From assembly GCA_963791295.1 (NCBI GenBank), contig CAWBRY010000001.1, forward strand, positions 1,116,001 to 1,180,000: a DNA stretch of 64,000 bases, read 5' to 3'. Both the position numbers and the translations under genes were made by a program. Numbering within the stretch: the stretch's first letter is position 1; every line of letters begins with the position of its first letter. Shown in pieces: positions 39,244 through 47,612 of the stretch. The notes below the pieces were generated by a model, which saw only the letters and a program-made list of their open reading frames with translations, searched no databases and was not told the DNA's origin. This DNA is from CAWBRY01 sp963791295. GTDB taxonomy: Bacteria; Bacteroidota; Bacteroidia; Chitinophagales; Chitinophagaceae.

Positions 39244-40072
39244 ATGGATAAAATGAAACTTTACGCTCTACCAGATCGACGCATTTGCAACTGAATTATT
39301 CAAAGGCAATCCGGCAGCCGTTGTTCCTTGAAAAAATGGTTCCCGGATGCATTGATGCAGCAATTGGGAATGGAAAACAATCTGGCCGAAACCGTTTTCT
39401 TTGTTCCATCGAAAGAGAAAGGCGTCGATTATGATATTCGTTGGTTTACTCCTGCGCTGGAGATCAACCTATGCGGCCACGCGACGCTTGCATCAGCCTA
39501 TGTGGTTTTTGAGATCATGAAAGAAAAAAAGAAAAAAGTTGTTTTCAGTTCGAAAAGCGGACTGCTTACCGTTCGAAAGAAGGACTAGTACGGATCAAAA
39601 GAATTCTTAGGAATGATGGATTTTCCTTCCTGGAAACCGGAGAGGATCAACAGATTATCCGCAAGCGATTTGAAAGAAGCCCTTGGTGTTGCGGAGATCG
39701 TAGGTGTTTATAAAAACCGGGACCTGCTGGTAGAGTTAAACAGGGAAGAGGATGTAATAAATGCAGACCCGGATTTCACATGCTTAAAAAAAATGGGGGA
39801 AAAGGTGATCATCACCGCGCCGGGAAAAAGCAAGGATGTAGATTTCGTCTCCCGGTTTTTTGCTCCTATTGCAGGTATTGATGAAGATCCTGTGACGGGC
39901 TCGGCCCATTCTCAATTGATCCCATTCTGGAGCGGAAAAATTAGGAAAGGAAAAAATGACCGCGCTTCAGTTGTCAAAGCGTGGAGGAGAAGTCCATTGT
40001 CAGAATATGGGAGAGCGGGTACTGATGGGCGGGAGTTGTGTGTTTTATATGAAAGGCAGAGTGGTCTTGTAG
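39244..40072 (+). pseudogene. PhzF-family isomerase-like protein, frameshifted
   Basis: About 276 residues. Start region MKL-TLYQIDAFATELFKGNPAAVV is reached by correcting a T run near 39260 and another near 39328. Then MENNLAETVFFVP with the catalytic Glu, IRWFTPALEINLCGHATLASAYV, and DEDPVTGSAHSQLIPFWS, the diagnostic PhzF motifs. A last shift near 39945 restores KMTALQLSKRGGEVHC and MGGSCVFYMKGRVVL with TAG at 40070-40072, instead of the longer frame to 40092. PhzF proteins isomerise trans-2,3-dihydro-3-hydroxyanthranilate; most homologues outside phenazine clusters have unknown substrates, and no phenazine genes are here. Confidence 0.88.
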
Positions 40073-40084
40073 AATTGGTTGGTG

Positions 40085-40183
40085 ATTATTGATTATTAAT
40101 TATTTATTATTAGGATCATGTACAATTTTGAATTGGTTAAAAAGCAATAATCAATAATCAGTAACTAATAAGTAATAAATTTG
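40085..40183. repeat. AT-rich imperfect inverted repeat and -7 box of yebC
   Basis: TGATTATTGATTATTAATTATTTATTATTAG faces AATAATCAATAATCAGTAACTAATAAGTAATAAAT; the arms are made of repeated ATTATTGATTATT-like units. It separates PhzF from yebC. The right end contains TAAATTTG (40176-40183), an exact TAnnTTTG -7 box, 29 bases before the yebC ATG. The element may act as a terminator or be a spreading AT-rich intergenic repeat. Confidence 0.5.
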
Positions 40184-40212
40184 CCTCTTTTCTGAGTTAC
40201 ATTAACTAATCC

Positions 40213-40935
40213 ATGGGAAGAATATTTGAGGTTCGTAAATCGACCATGTTTGCCCGCTGGGACCGAATGGCAAAACAATTTACGCGTATTGGTAAGGAAA
40301 TCATAATTGCAGTAAAGGCTGCCGGCGCCGATCCCAATTCAAACGCCGCATTACGGCGATGTTTTCAGAATGCCCGTAGCGTTGGAATGCCGAAAGACCG
40401 GGTAGAGGCGGCCATTAAAAGAGCGCAAGGAAAAGAATTGGTCAATTATGATGAAATTCTTTACGAAGGGTATGGGCCACATGGAGTCGCGCTCCTGGTT
40501 GAGACGGCCACAGACAATCATGTGCGAACAGTAGCAAATGTAAAGTCTCATTTTACTAAAGGTGGCGGCGTGATGGGTAACAGCGGCAGTGTCAGTTTCC
40601 AATTCAAGAAAATGGGATCATTTAAGCTAAAGCCGGAAAAGTTGAATACGGAAGATCTGGAGCTTGAGTTGATCGATTTTGGTTTGGAAGAACTGGGTGA
40701 GAGTACCGACGAAAATGGCGAGGAATTGATCGTCGTTCGATCTGGATTCACGGATTTCGGTCACATGCAAAAAGCGTTGGAAGATAAAGGCATTACGCCC
40801 ATTAGCGCCGAGCTGGAATGGATACCCACGGTGACTGTTCCGGTAACGGATGATCAGGCGGCAGATGTCAGTAAGCTCATAGACAGGCTGGAACAAGACG
40901 AGGATGTTCAAAAAGTGTTTCATAATATGGGATGA
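40213..40935 (+). CDS. yebC: YebC/PmpR-family regulator
   Basis: A 240-residue cytoplasmic protein. It opens MGRIFEVRKSTMFARWDRMAKQFTRIGKEI, a Bacteroidota variant of the usual MAGHSKW..KHRK start, and has NAALRRCFQNARSVGMPKDRVEAAIKRA, ILYEGYGPHGVALLVETATDNHVRTVANVKSHFTKGGG (split motif; the core is YEGYGPHG) and GNSGSVSFQF. Members are either transcription regulators or, as more recently found for the YebC type, translation factors that help ribosomes at poly-proline. The start codon ATG 40213 is well placed for the upstream -7 box. Confidence 0.95.
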   Translation: MGRIFEVRKSTMFARWDRMAKQFTRIGKEIIIAVKAAGADPNSNAALRRCFQNARSVGMPKDRVEAAIKRAQGKELVNYDEILYEGYGPHGVALLVETATDNHVRTVANVKSHFTKGGGVMGNSGSVSFQFKKMGSFKLKPEKLNTEDLELELIDFGLEELGESTDENGEELIVVRSGFTDFGHMQKALEDKGITPISAELEWIPTVTVPVTDDQAADVSKLIDRLEQDEDVQKVFHNMG

Positions 40936-40975
40936 GCTAGATACTAGATGCTGGATGCCAGATACTAGATAAAAA
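40936..40975. repeat. Short intergenic repeat built on CTAGATACTAGATGC
   Basis: The stretch GCTAGATACTAGATGCTGGATGCCAGATACTAGAT contains four near copies of a 7-8 base unit (AGATACT, AGATGCT, GGATGCC, AGATACT). It fills the gap between yebC and the DCC gene. Such simple repeats are unlike the flanking coding sequence. Confidence 0.55.
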
Positions 40976-40987
40976 GAAGGAGGTAGT

Positions 40988-41389
40988 TTGGACGAGCATC
41001 CTATTATATTGTTTGATGGAATTTGTAACTACTGCAATTCGGTGGTCAATGACATCATCCGGCGCGATAAGAAAGAAATCTTTCGTTTTGCTGCTCTGCA
41101 ATCAGATGCCGGGCAACGACTTTTACGGCAATGGAATCAACCCACCGATCAATTTGATTCCTTTCTCCTGATAGATAACGGAAAGATATATGCGAAATCC
41201 GCCGCAGCCATACGTGTATACAACAAACTTCCTTGGTATTGGAAATGGACGCAACTATTTTGGATCTTCCCCCTATTTATTCGCAATGCTATCTACAATA
41301 TCATTGCCCGTAACCGGTACAAATGGTTTGGAAAAAAGGAGCAATGCATGGTGCCGTCGCCTGAAGTTCGAAAGAGGTTTCTTGGTTGA
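40988..41389 (+). CDS. DCC-family thiol-disulfide oxidoreductase-like protein (DUF393)
   Basis: A 133-residue protein with the name-giving motif near the N-terminus: ILFDGICNYCNSVVNDIIRRD (D-G-x-C-x-x-C), then FRFAALQSDAGQRLL and an aromatic C-terminal part (YNKLPWYWKWTQLFWIFPL, RNAIYNIIARNRYKWFGK). The only start that keeps the motif is TTG at 40988, since no ATG or GTG precedes DGICNYC in frame. It is preceded by AAGAAGGAGGT, an unusually good Shine-Dalgarno sequence for this phylum, which supports the TTG. Function is inferred as thiol redox; not proven for the family. Confidence 0.87.
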   Translation: MDEHPIILFDGICNYCNSVVNDIIRRDKKEIFRFAALQSDAGQRLLRQWNQPTDQFDSFLLIDNGKIYAKSAAAIRVYNKLPWYWKWTQLFWIFPLFIRNAIYNIIARNRYKWFGKKEQCMVPSPEVRKRFLG

Positions 41390-41509
41390 TAAAAATCCCC
41401 TCCTTGGAGGGGCGACTGTGGGAAATAATTCTAAATAAAAACGACTCAGGGGTGGGTTCTCACCACTCACCGCTGACCACTCACGCGAAGCCTCACGCAA
41501 AATCAATTA
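41390..41509. repeat. Intergenic repeat-like region with hairpin and simple repeats
   Basis: Contains CCCCTCCTTGGAGGGG (41397-41412), AGGGGTGGGTT (about 41450-41460), then a run of near repeats CACCACTCACCGCTGACCACTCACGCGAAGCCTCACGC. The first two parts resemble palindromic intergenic elements that I recall as frequent in this phylum; the third is a TCAC-based simple repeat. Confidence 0.5.
41397..41412 (-). terminator. Hairpin with T tract after the amino-acid permease gene
   Basis: Perfect stem CCCCTCC-TT-GGAGGGG. On the minus strand it is followed by ATTTTTATC, as expected for a terminator serving the permease gene that ends at 41510. Confidence 0.55.
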
Positions 41510-43156
41510 TCAAGACTGCGCCTTTCCCAGCCTTCTGATAAACAGGATCAAATGCACGACGGCAAAAGCAAGTGAAATATATAGTAGCGTCCTGTCTTCA
41601 TTAAATCCGACGGTATATTGGTGCAATATTCCGGCTATTATTAATAAGCCACAAAGTCCCAGGCCCGTGTAGGCCGCAAACTTCATTCCTTTTCGATTCG
41701 AAGTGCCATCTCCCAGCTTGCTATGTTTTACTCCATACACTAAATAAACATCAAGTCCGATCAGCATCCACACTAACAAGCGGATCCACGTATCCATGGG
41801 AAGGAAGGCCATCATAAACAGGCAGGTTGCTATGCCGAGGATAGGAATAAGTGGCACGGCAGGAGTCTTGAAAGCACGCGGTAGCTCAGGCATTTTCTTA
41901 CGCATCACCCAAATTCCGATACAGACAAGAATAAAAGCGAACAAAGTGCCTATACTCGTCATTTCACCAACAACGCGTGCAGGCACAAAGGCCGCAAACA
42001 AACTGACAAACAACATAAATAACAAATTGTTTTTGGCAGGCGTTTGCGTTTTAGGATTGACGGTAGAAAATATTTTTGGGATCAATCCGTCTTTGCTCAT
42101 ACTAAAAAATACACGTGATTGCCCCATCAACATTACCAGGATGACAGACGCATAACCTCCGAGGATGGCGACGATGATGGCACGGTTAAGCCAGGGGTAA
42201 TCAGGTTGCCAAACACCCGGTGATACTTCCTTTCCCATATGTTCAATGGCTACAGCCACAGGAGCAATACCATCCTGTCCGCGGAAAGTTGTATAACTGG
42301 TTACACCAGTCATCACGTGCGCGAATAATATATAGAGCAGGGTGCAAATAACCAGCGATCCAAGGATACCAATGGGCATATCTTTCCTTGGATTCTTTGC
42401 TTCCTGGGCAGCCGTACTCACGGCGTCAAATCCAATGTATGCAAAGAACACGATCGCTGCCGCTCGAATGATGCCGCTAAATCCAAAGTCACCGAATTTT
42501 CCAGTATTGTCGGGAATATATGGATCGTAATTACTATTGTTAATGTATTTCCATCCCAGGAAAATAAAAACCAATACGACCGTAACTTTTAATGCAACAA
42601 TAAATGCATTGACGGTTGCACTTTCCTTGGTGCCTTTTATCAATAAGAGACTCATTAAAACAATGATGAAAACGGCGGGAAGATTGATGATTCCGTGGTC
42701 CCAGGGGCCGGCAGTAAGTTCCGTTGGAAGATGAACATCAAACCCATCTAAAAACTTAACCAGGTAACGGCTCCAACTGATTCCAACTGTGGCAGCGCCG
42801 ACTGCATACTCCAGGACAAGGTCCCAACCAATGATCCAGGCTATGAATTCTCCCATCGTCGCATAGCTGTAAGTATAAGCACTTCCAGCCACCGGGATCA
42901 TGGACGCAAATTCCGCATAACAAAGTCCTGCAAAAAGGCAGCCCAGAGCCGCGACGATAAAGGAGATCGTTATTGCGGGTCCCGCATGGTTGGCTGCGGC
43001 GCCTCCAGTAATAGAAAAAAGTCCCGCACCGATAATCGCACCAATTCCTAACGCCACCAAACCACCCGCTCCCAATGTTCTTTTTAATGTATGAGTACCT
43101 GTCTCCCCGGCTTCGTTCATCAGGGTGTTCATAGGCTTTCTTACAAATAAACTCAT
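41510..43156 (-). CDS. APC-family amino acid permease (cationic amino acid transporter type)
   Basis: A 548-residue inner membrane protein with about 14 helices. The N-terminus LKRTLGAGGLVALGIGAIIGAGLFSITG has the APC motif (GIGAIIGAGLF) for the unwound helix 1; AGSAYTYSYATMGEFIAWIIGWDLVLEYA and FFAYIGFDAVSTAAQEAKNPRKDMPIGI are typical of the CAT/YfnA subfamily with the extra C-terminal helices. Substrate probably a basic or neutral amino acid. ATG at 43156; alternative ATG further in (MNTLMNEAGETG). Monocistronic; divergent from the DAACS symporter gene at 43326. Confidence 0.94.
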   Translation of the reverse strand: MSLFVRKPMNTLMNEAGETGTHTLKRTLGAGGLVALGIGAIIGAGLFSITGGAAANHAGPAITISFIVAALGCLFAGLCYAEFASMIPVAGSAYTYSYATMGEFIAWIIGWDLVLEYAVGAATVGISWSRYLVKFLDGFDVHLPTELTAGPWDHGIINLPAVFIIVLMSLLLIKGTKESATVNAFIVALKVTVVLVFIFLGWKYINNSNYDPYIPDNTGKFGDFGFSGIIRAAAIVFFAYIGFDAVSTAAQEAKNPRKDMPIGILGSLVICTLLYILFAHVMTGVTSYTTFRGQDGIAPVAVAIEHMGKEVSPGVWQPDYPWLNRAIIVAILGGYASVILVMLMGQSRVFFSMSKDGLIPKIFSTVNPKTQTPAKNNLLFMLFVSLFAAFVPARVVGEMTSIGTLFAFILVCIGIWVMRKKMPELPRAFKTPAVPLIPILGIATCLFMMAFLPMDTWIRLLVWMLIGLDVYLVYGVKHSKLGDGTSNRKGMKFAAYTGLGLCGLLIIAGILHQYTVGFNEDRTLLYISLAFAVVHLILFIRRLGKAQS

Positions 43157-43325
43157 GGTAGAAATAGTTGTGGTTTAGAATTGGCTGATTTCGATATCGT
43201 AAAATAAACAATATTTGATTAGCAAGCTATTTCTTTTACCTGAACAGGGATTTAAGTCTTTTAAAAGTTTTACCTCTCGGTAATTTTTCCGATTTTCGGA
43301 GATCAATACCGCTTAAACCTGCTGC

Positions 43326-44582
43326 ATGAAGGGAAACCGATTGACGATTTTCATTTTGATTTCCATGGTGCTGGGTATTGGAGTCGGATATCTCGTACAT
43401 GTCAATAGCTCCGAAGAATCTATTCAAAAATTCTCTACCAACATCAAGTTGTTGACCACTATCTTTCTTCGCTTGGTACAAATGATCATCGCTCCTTTAG
43501 TCTTCTGCACACTCGTAGTAGGCATCTCTAAATTGGGTGACCTAAAATCCGTGGGTCGCGTTGGAGGCAAGGCCCTATTATGGTTTATCACTGCCTCGCT
43601 CTTCAGCCTCCTATTAGGGATGCTCCTGGTCAATTTTTTTCAACCAGGGCATGCCATCGATCTTAGCATAGCAGACACGGCCGGAGCCAAAGAGCTCATT
43701 GGAAAGACGCAGGAATTTTCCGTTGGAAGATTTGTCGAACATGTCGTTCCCAAAAGCGTCGTTGAAGCGATGGCCAACAACGAAATATTGCAATTGGTGG
43801 TCTTTAGTATATTCTTTGGCATTGCTGCCACTGCGCTTCACAGTTATGCTAAGCCCGTTGTCCATGCATTGGATGCTGCCTCGCACATCATATTGAAAAT
43901 GGTGGGGTATGTAATGAACTTCGCTCCATTGGGGGTCTTTGGCGCCATTTCAGCAGTGATTGCGGTGAAAGGGTTGGCTGTTTTCAATTTCTATGCCCAG
44001 TATCTGCTTTATTTCCTGATAGGCATTGCACTTTTATGGGGTGCCCTGCTATTGATAGGATATCTGATTTTACGCAATCGCCTGCCTGTACTATTTAGAC
44101 GGATTGCCCAACCGATATTGATTGCATTCAGCACGACAAGCAGCGAGGCAGTGTTCCCTAAGTTGACCGAAGAATTGGAACGCTTTGGATGTAAGGACAA
44201 GATCGTCGCCTTTATTTTACCGCTAGGATATTCCTTTAACCTGGACGGTAGCATGATGTATATGACCTTTGCGAGCCTGGCCATAGCACAGGCCTACGGA
44301 ATTCAAATGGACCTTGGAACTCAGCTAACCATGCTGCTCGTCCTGATGCTTACCAGCAAAGGAATAGCGGGTGTGCCGAGAGCATCGCTGGTGGTGGTGA
44401 CCGCCACATGCGCGATGTTTAAGATCCCGCCTGAAGGAATTGCATTAATATTGCCTATTGATCACTTTTGCGATATGTTCCGGACAGCTACCAATGTAGT
44501 TGGGAACGCGCTTGCAACCAGCGTTGTCAGTAAGTGGGAGGGAGAACTGGCTCATGCCCCACACGCTCATCACGAAAAATAA
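43326..44582 (+). CDS. Dicarboxylate/amino acid:cation symporter (DAACS family)
   Basis: 418 residues, eight helices plus two re-entrant loops. Seen: LRLVQMIIAPLVFCTLVVGISKLGDLKSVGRVGGKA, HP1 serine-rich motif AFSTTSSEAVFPKLTEELE, the sodium/substrate motif LDGSMMYMTFASLAIAQA (NLDGSMMY), and HP2 TSKGIAGVPRASLVVVTATCA; IDHFCDMFRTATNVVGNALA near the end binds the substrate carboxylates. The NMDGT-type motif is NLDGS here, as in many bacterial GltP/GltT homologues. It imports glutamate, aspartate or C4-dicarboxylates. First of four same-strand genes with short gaps (14, 5 and 16 bases). Confidence 0.95.
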   Translation: MKGNRLTIFILISMVLGIGVGYLVHVNSSEESIQKFSTNIKLLTTIFLRLVQMIIAPLVFCTLVVGISKLGDLKSVGRVGGKALLWFITASLFSLLLGMLLVNFFQPGHAIDLSIADTAGAKELIGKTQEFSVGRFVEHVVPKSVVEAMANNEILQLVVFSIFFGIAATALHSYAKPVVHALDAASHIILKMVGYVMNFAPLGVFGAISAVIAVKGLAVFNFYAQYLLYFLIGIALLWGALLLIGYLILRNRLPVLFRRIAQPILIAFSTTSSEAVFPKLTEELERFGCKDKIVAFILPLGYSFNLDGSMMYMTFASLAIAQAYGIQMDLGTQLTMLLVLMLTSKGIAGVPRASLVVVTATCAMFKIPPEGIALILPIDHFCDMFRTATNVVGNALATSVVSKWEGELAHAPHAHHEK

Positions 44583-44596
44583 TTGAGGACTGAATT

Positions 44597-45304
44597 ATGC
44601 ATTTTTATCTACTAGACGGGGGAGGTTTTATCAAAGAATTCATCGACTGGATCATTAATAATGGCGGGCTATATGTATTGCTGCTGGTGATATTTGCAGA
44701 GACTGGCTTATTTGTTGGATTTCTTTTTCCCGGCGATTCACTTTTATTCGCTGCCGGCATCTATGTCGATGACCTGGCCAGGGAACTGTTTGGATTGGAA
44801 CCAACGGAGCCTGTGATCGCAATCCAATGGATCATCATTTTGTTGATGGTGATGATTGCCTCCATCCTGGGCAATGTTGTTGGTTACTGGTTTGGGAACA
44901 AGACGGGTCCGTTATTATATGAGCGAAAGGAAAGCTGGCTCTTCCGGAAAAAACATCTTGTGAGGGCGAGAGAATTTTATGATCGCTATGGAAAAGGCAC
45001 CGTTTTTCTCGCAAAGTTCTTACCTATCATCCGAACCTTCGCTCCCATCGTGGCAGGTATGGTAAAAATGAGCCGGCCGGTTTTCATGTTCTATAATATC
45101 ATCGGTTCCGTATGTTGGGTAGCTTCGATGATGCTCGGTGGATATTTCTTAGAGCGATGGGTACAAAAGAAATGGGACTTTAGTTTGAAAGATCATATTG
45201 AAATTATTACCATCGGCATCATCCTTATCACAACCCTTCCTGTTCTTTATAAATTATTTATTAGTAAGGATGCAAAGGCGGTTAAAGAAAATCCGCCTAC
45301 CTAA
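44597..45304 (+). CDS. DedA-family membrane protein
   Basis: A 235-residue protein of the DedA/SNARE-associated (VTT) family. Motifs: FAETGLFVGFLFPGDSLLFAAG, GNVVGYWFGNKTGPLLYERKES, RAREFYDRYGKGTVFLAKFLPIIRTFAPIVAGMVKM, with the conserved F[F/L]xR and G..P residues. Family members are linked to membrane lipid (undecaprenyl phosphate or phospholipid) translocation and pH homeostasis. An unusual insert of about 12 residues (ARELFGLEPTEP) follows the first loop. ATG 14 bases after the symporter stop; 5 bases ahead of the MFS gene. Confidence 0.93.
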   Translation: MHFYLLDGGGFIKEFIDWIINNGGLYVLLLVIFAETGLFVGFLFPGDSLLFAAGIYVDDLARELFGLEPTEPVIAIQWIIILLMVMIASILGNVVGYWFGNKTGPLLYERKESWLFRKKHLVRAREFYDRYGKGTVFLAKFLPIIRTFAPIVAGMVKMSRPVFMFYNIIGSVCWVASMMLGGYFLERWVQKKWDFSLKDHIEIITIGIILITTLPVLYKLFISKDAKAVKENPPT

Positions 45305-45309
45305 CCTTT

Positions 45310-46569
45310 ATGGATAAGAAACTGTCTTCTTCCATGCCGGGTCAGCAAACTGCGATCTTCAACATTACCGTCATTGTCGCAGCGCTCGGATATTTTGTAG
45401 ACATCTATGACCTCTTACTCTTTACCATAGTCAAAGCCCCGAGTTTACGAAGCATTGGATCGACCGATGCCACCATGCTCGCCGATAGTACACATGTCAT
45501 CAACTGGCAAATGTTCGGCTTATTGATCGGAGGAATCATCTGGGGAGTATTAGGAGATAAGAAAGGAAGATTGTCGGTTTTATTTGGTTCGATCATTCTT
45601 TATTCCATAGCTAATTTCCTAACGGGTTACATCCAGACTGTCGATCAATATGCGTGGTGTCGCTTCGCTGCAGGACTCGGATTAGCGGGCGAGTTAGGCG
45701 CAGGAATTACGCTGGTGACCGAATTAATGCCGGCTAATAAAAGAGGCATTGGTACGTCGATGGTCGCCGGTATTGGACTAAGCGGCGCAGTGGTAGCTTA
45801 TTTCACTTTTCAGTTTACCGATCAGGATTGGCGGCTATGTTATAAAGTAGGCGGATGCCTGGGTATCCTCCTATTATTCCTCCGCATGGCCGTGGCCGAA
45901 TCAGGAATGTTCAAACAGATCCGGCAATTGAACGTAAAGCGTGGAAATTTTTGGATGTTCTTTAATGATGCACGACGGTTCCGAAAATATATGCTTTCTA
46001 TACTCATCGGTTTGCCCACCTGGTATGTGATCGGGATCCTCGTAAATCAGAGTGATAAGTTTGCCGGCCAATTGTACGGCAGCACGACAATAGATTCCGG
46101 TCGCTCTATCATGTTTGCCTACGCGGCGATAGCATTGGGCGATATTGCAGTGGGATTTGTTTGCCAGTATTTCAAAAGCAGAAAAAAAGGCTTGTTCCTG
46201 TATTACATTCTATGTATCATCTCGCTGGTGATCTTCTTCAGCAGCCTGAATAATTCCGATGCAAGAATGTATACCATTTGTGCGGCCCTGGGATTTAGTA
46301 CCGGCTTTTGGGCCATATTTATTACGATGGGAGCGGAACAATTCGGCACCAATCTCAGAGCCACAGCGGCCACTACAATTCCTAACATGGTGAGGGGAGC
46401 ATTGCCTTTGATCAACCTGATGTTCCTGAATCTATTTCAAAAGAGCTGGGGTTGGCCTTTGGTCAATAGCGGTATCGTTACAGGCATCGTGGTAATGGTA
46501 GTAACCCTGATCGCATTTTATTTCACGGAAGAGACCTATCATAAGGATCTGAATTACCTGGAAGAATAG
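45310..46569 (+). CDS. MFS transporter
   Basis: A 419-residue, 12-helix major facilitator protein. Helix 1 reads NITVIVAALGYFVDIYDLLLFTI with an acidic pair (DIYD) as in the sugar/anion:H+ symporters; the loop 2-3 motif is WGVLGDKKGRLSVLFGS; helix 4 RFAAGLGLAGELGAGITLVTEL. Helix 11 region AEQFGTNLRATAATTIPNMVRG is also typical. The AAHS/metabolite-H+ symporter group fits best; substrate not readable. Part of the same-strand run from 43326. Confidence 0.9.
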   Translation: MDKKLSSSMPGQQTAIFNITVIVAALGYFVDIYDLLLFTIVKAPSLRSIGSTDATMLADSTHVINWQMFGLLIGGIIWGVLGDKKGRLSVLFGSIILYSIANFLTGYIQTVDQYAWCRFAAGLGLAGELGAGITLVTELMPANKRGIGTSMVAGIGLSGAVVAYFTFQFTDQDWRLCYKVGGCLGILLLFLRMAVAESGMFKQIRQLNVKRGNFWMFFNDARRFRKYMLSILIGLPTWYVIGILVNQSDKFAGQLYGSTTIDSGRSIMFAYAAIALGDIAVGFVCQYFKSRKKGLFLYYILCIISLVIFFSSLNNSDARMYTICAALGFSTGFWAIFITMGAEQFGTNLRATAATTIPNMVRGALPLINLMFLNLFQKSWGWPLVNSGIVTGIVVMVVTLIAFYFTEETYHKDLNYLEE

Positions 46570-46585
46570 TTCGGAGTAGGAACTT

Positions 46586-47587
46586 ATGAAATTTTTAGTT
46601 GTAAGATTTTCCTCTATCGGCGATATTGTACTCACCACGCCTGTTGTTCGATGCCTGAAAAAACAGGTGCCGGAATCACAGGTTCATTTCCTGGTTAAGA
46701 ATTCTTTCCGTTCGGTTATCGAGCATAATCCCTTTATTGATAAGGTTCATGTGCTTGCTCATAGTTGGGAACTCATGATGGAGGAACTAATAAATGAAGA
46801 CTACGACTTCATTATTGATCTTCATCATAACCTCAGGACTCTTCGGGTTAAGAAAGGGTTGGGCAAGAAATCGGTTTCCTTTTATAAACTTAATCTGCAA
46901 AAATTCGTTTACACCACTCTTAAGATAAACCTGCTTCCCAAACTGCACATTGTAGACCGTTACCTGGAAACGGTGAGATCCTTTGGTGTCACGGATGACG
47001 GGGGAGGGCTTGATTATTTTATTTCGCCGGGGCAGGAGACGATGAAAAAGGATATTCCCGCTTCTCATCACGCTGGATATATTGCCGGCGTCATTGGCGC
47101 GGCCCACGGCACAAAATGCTGGCCGGTCCATAAATGGAAACAATTTTGCCAGGAAATGGATCACCCTATCATCCTGATTGGAGGATCGGAGGATGCCGAA
47201 AGAGGAAAGGAAATTGCCGAAGTGGACAAAGTGAAAGTATATAATGCGTGTGGGAAATTCGGCATCAATGAGAGTGCAGACCTTATTCGTAAATCGAGGG
47301 TGGTGGTGACTCATGATACTGGTATGATGCACATTGCTGCTGCGTACAGGAGACCCATTGTTTCTTTGTGGGGCAATACGGTCCCTTCTTTCGGCATGTA
47401 TCCATATTATGGCAGAAATTTTTTATCCAATCAGCCTCAGTTGCCTTATGATATTGTCCAGGTAAATCACCTCTGGTGCCGACCCTGTTCCAAGATTGGC
47501 TATAAGAAATGCCCGCTGGGTCATTTCAAATGCATGGAAAGAATAGATGTAGAAGATGTTATTGAGAAAGTGAGAGCAAGATTGTGA
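46586..47587 (+). CDS. Glycosyltransferase family 9 (heptosyltransferase-like)
   Basis: A 333-residue GT-B enzyme. N-terminal RFSSIGDIVLTTPVVRCLKK and the C-terminal donor-binding region VVVTHDTGMMHIAAAYRRPIVSLWGNTVPSFGMYPY are the GT9 signatures; GGSEDAERGKEIAE and VYNACGKFGINESADLIRKS lie between. These enzymes add heptose or related sugars to the lipopolysaccharide core. The C-terminus carries four cysteines (WCRPCSKIGYKKCPLGHFKCM) often seen in Bacteroidota members, perhaps a metal site. Last of the four-gene run; convergent with the DUF481-like gene. Confidence 0.94.
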   Translation: MKFLVVRFSSIGDIVLTTPVVRCLKKQVPESQVHFLVKNSFRSVIEHNPFIDKVHVLAHSWELMMEELINEDYDFIIDLHHNLRTLRVKKGLGKKSVSFYKLNLQKFVYTTLKINLLPKLHIVDRYLETVRSFGVTDDGGGLDYFISPGQETMKKDIPASHHAGYIAGVIGAAHGTKCWPVHKWKQFCQEMDHPIILIGGSEDAERGKEIAEVDKVKVYNACGKFGINESADLIRKSRVVVTHDTGMMHIAAAYRRPIVSLWGNTVPSFGMYPYYGRNFLSNQPQLPYDIVQVNHLWCRPCSKIGYKKCPLGHFKCMERIDVEDVIEKVRARL

Positions 47588-47612
47588 TCTTCCTCTCACA
47601 ACGTCGCTGGAC

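Noticed and set aside
46787..47332. 181-codon frame opposite the glycosyltransferase gene
   Set aside because: It is antisense to a well-supported GT9 gene, His/Phe-rich as expected for a shadow, and has no motif.
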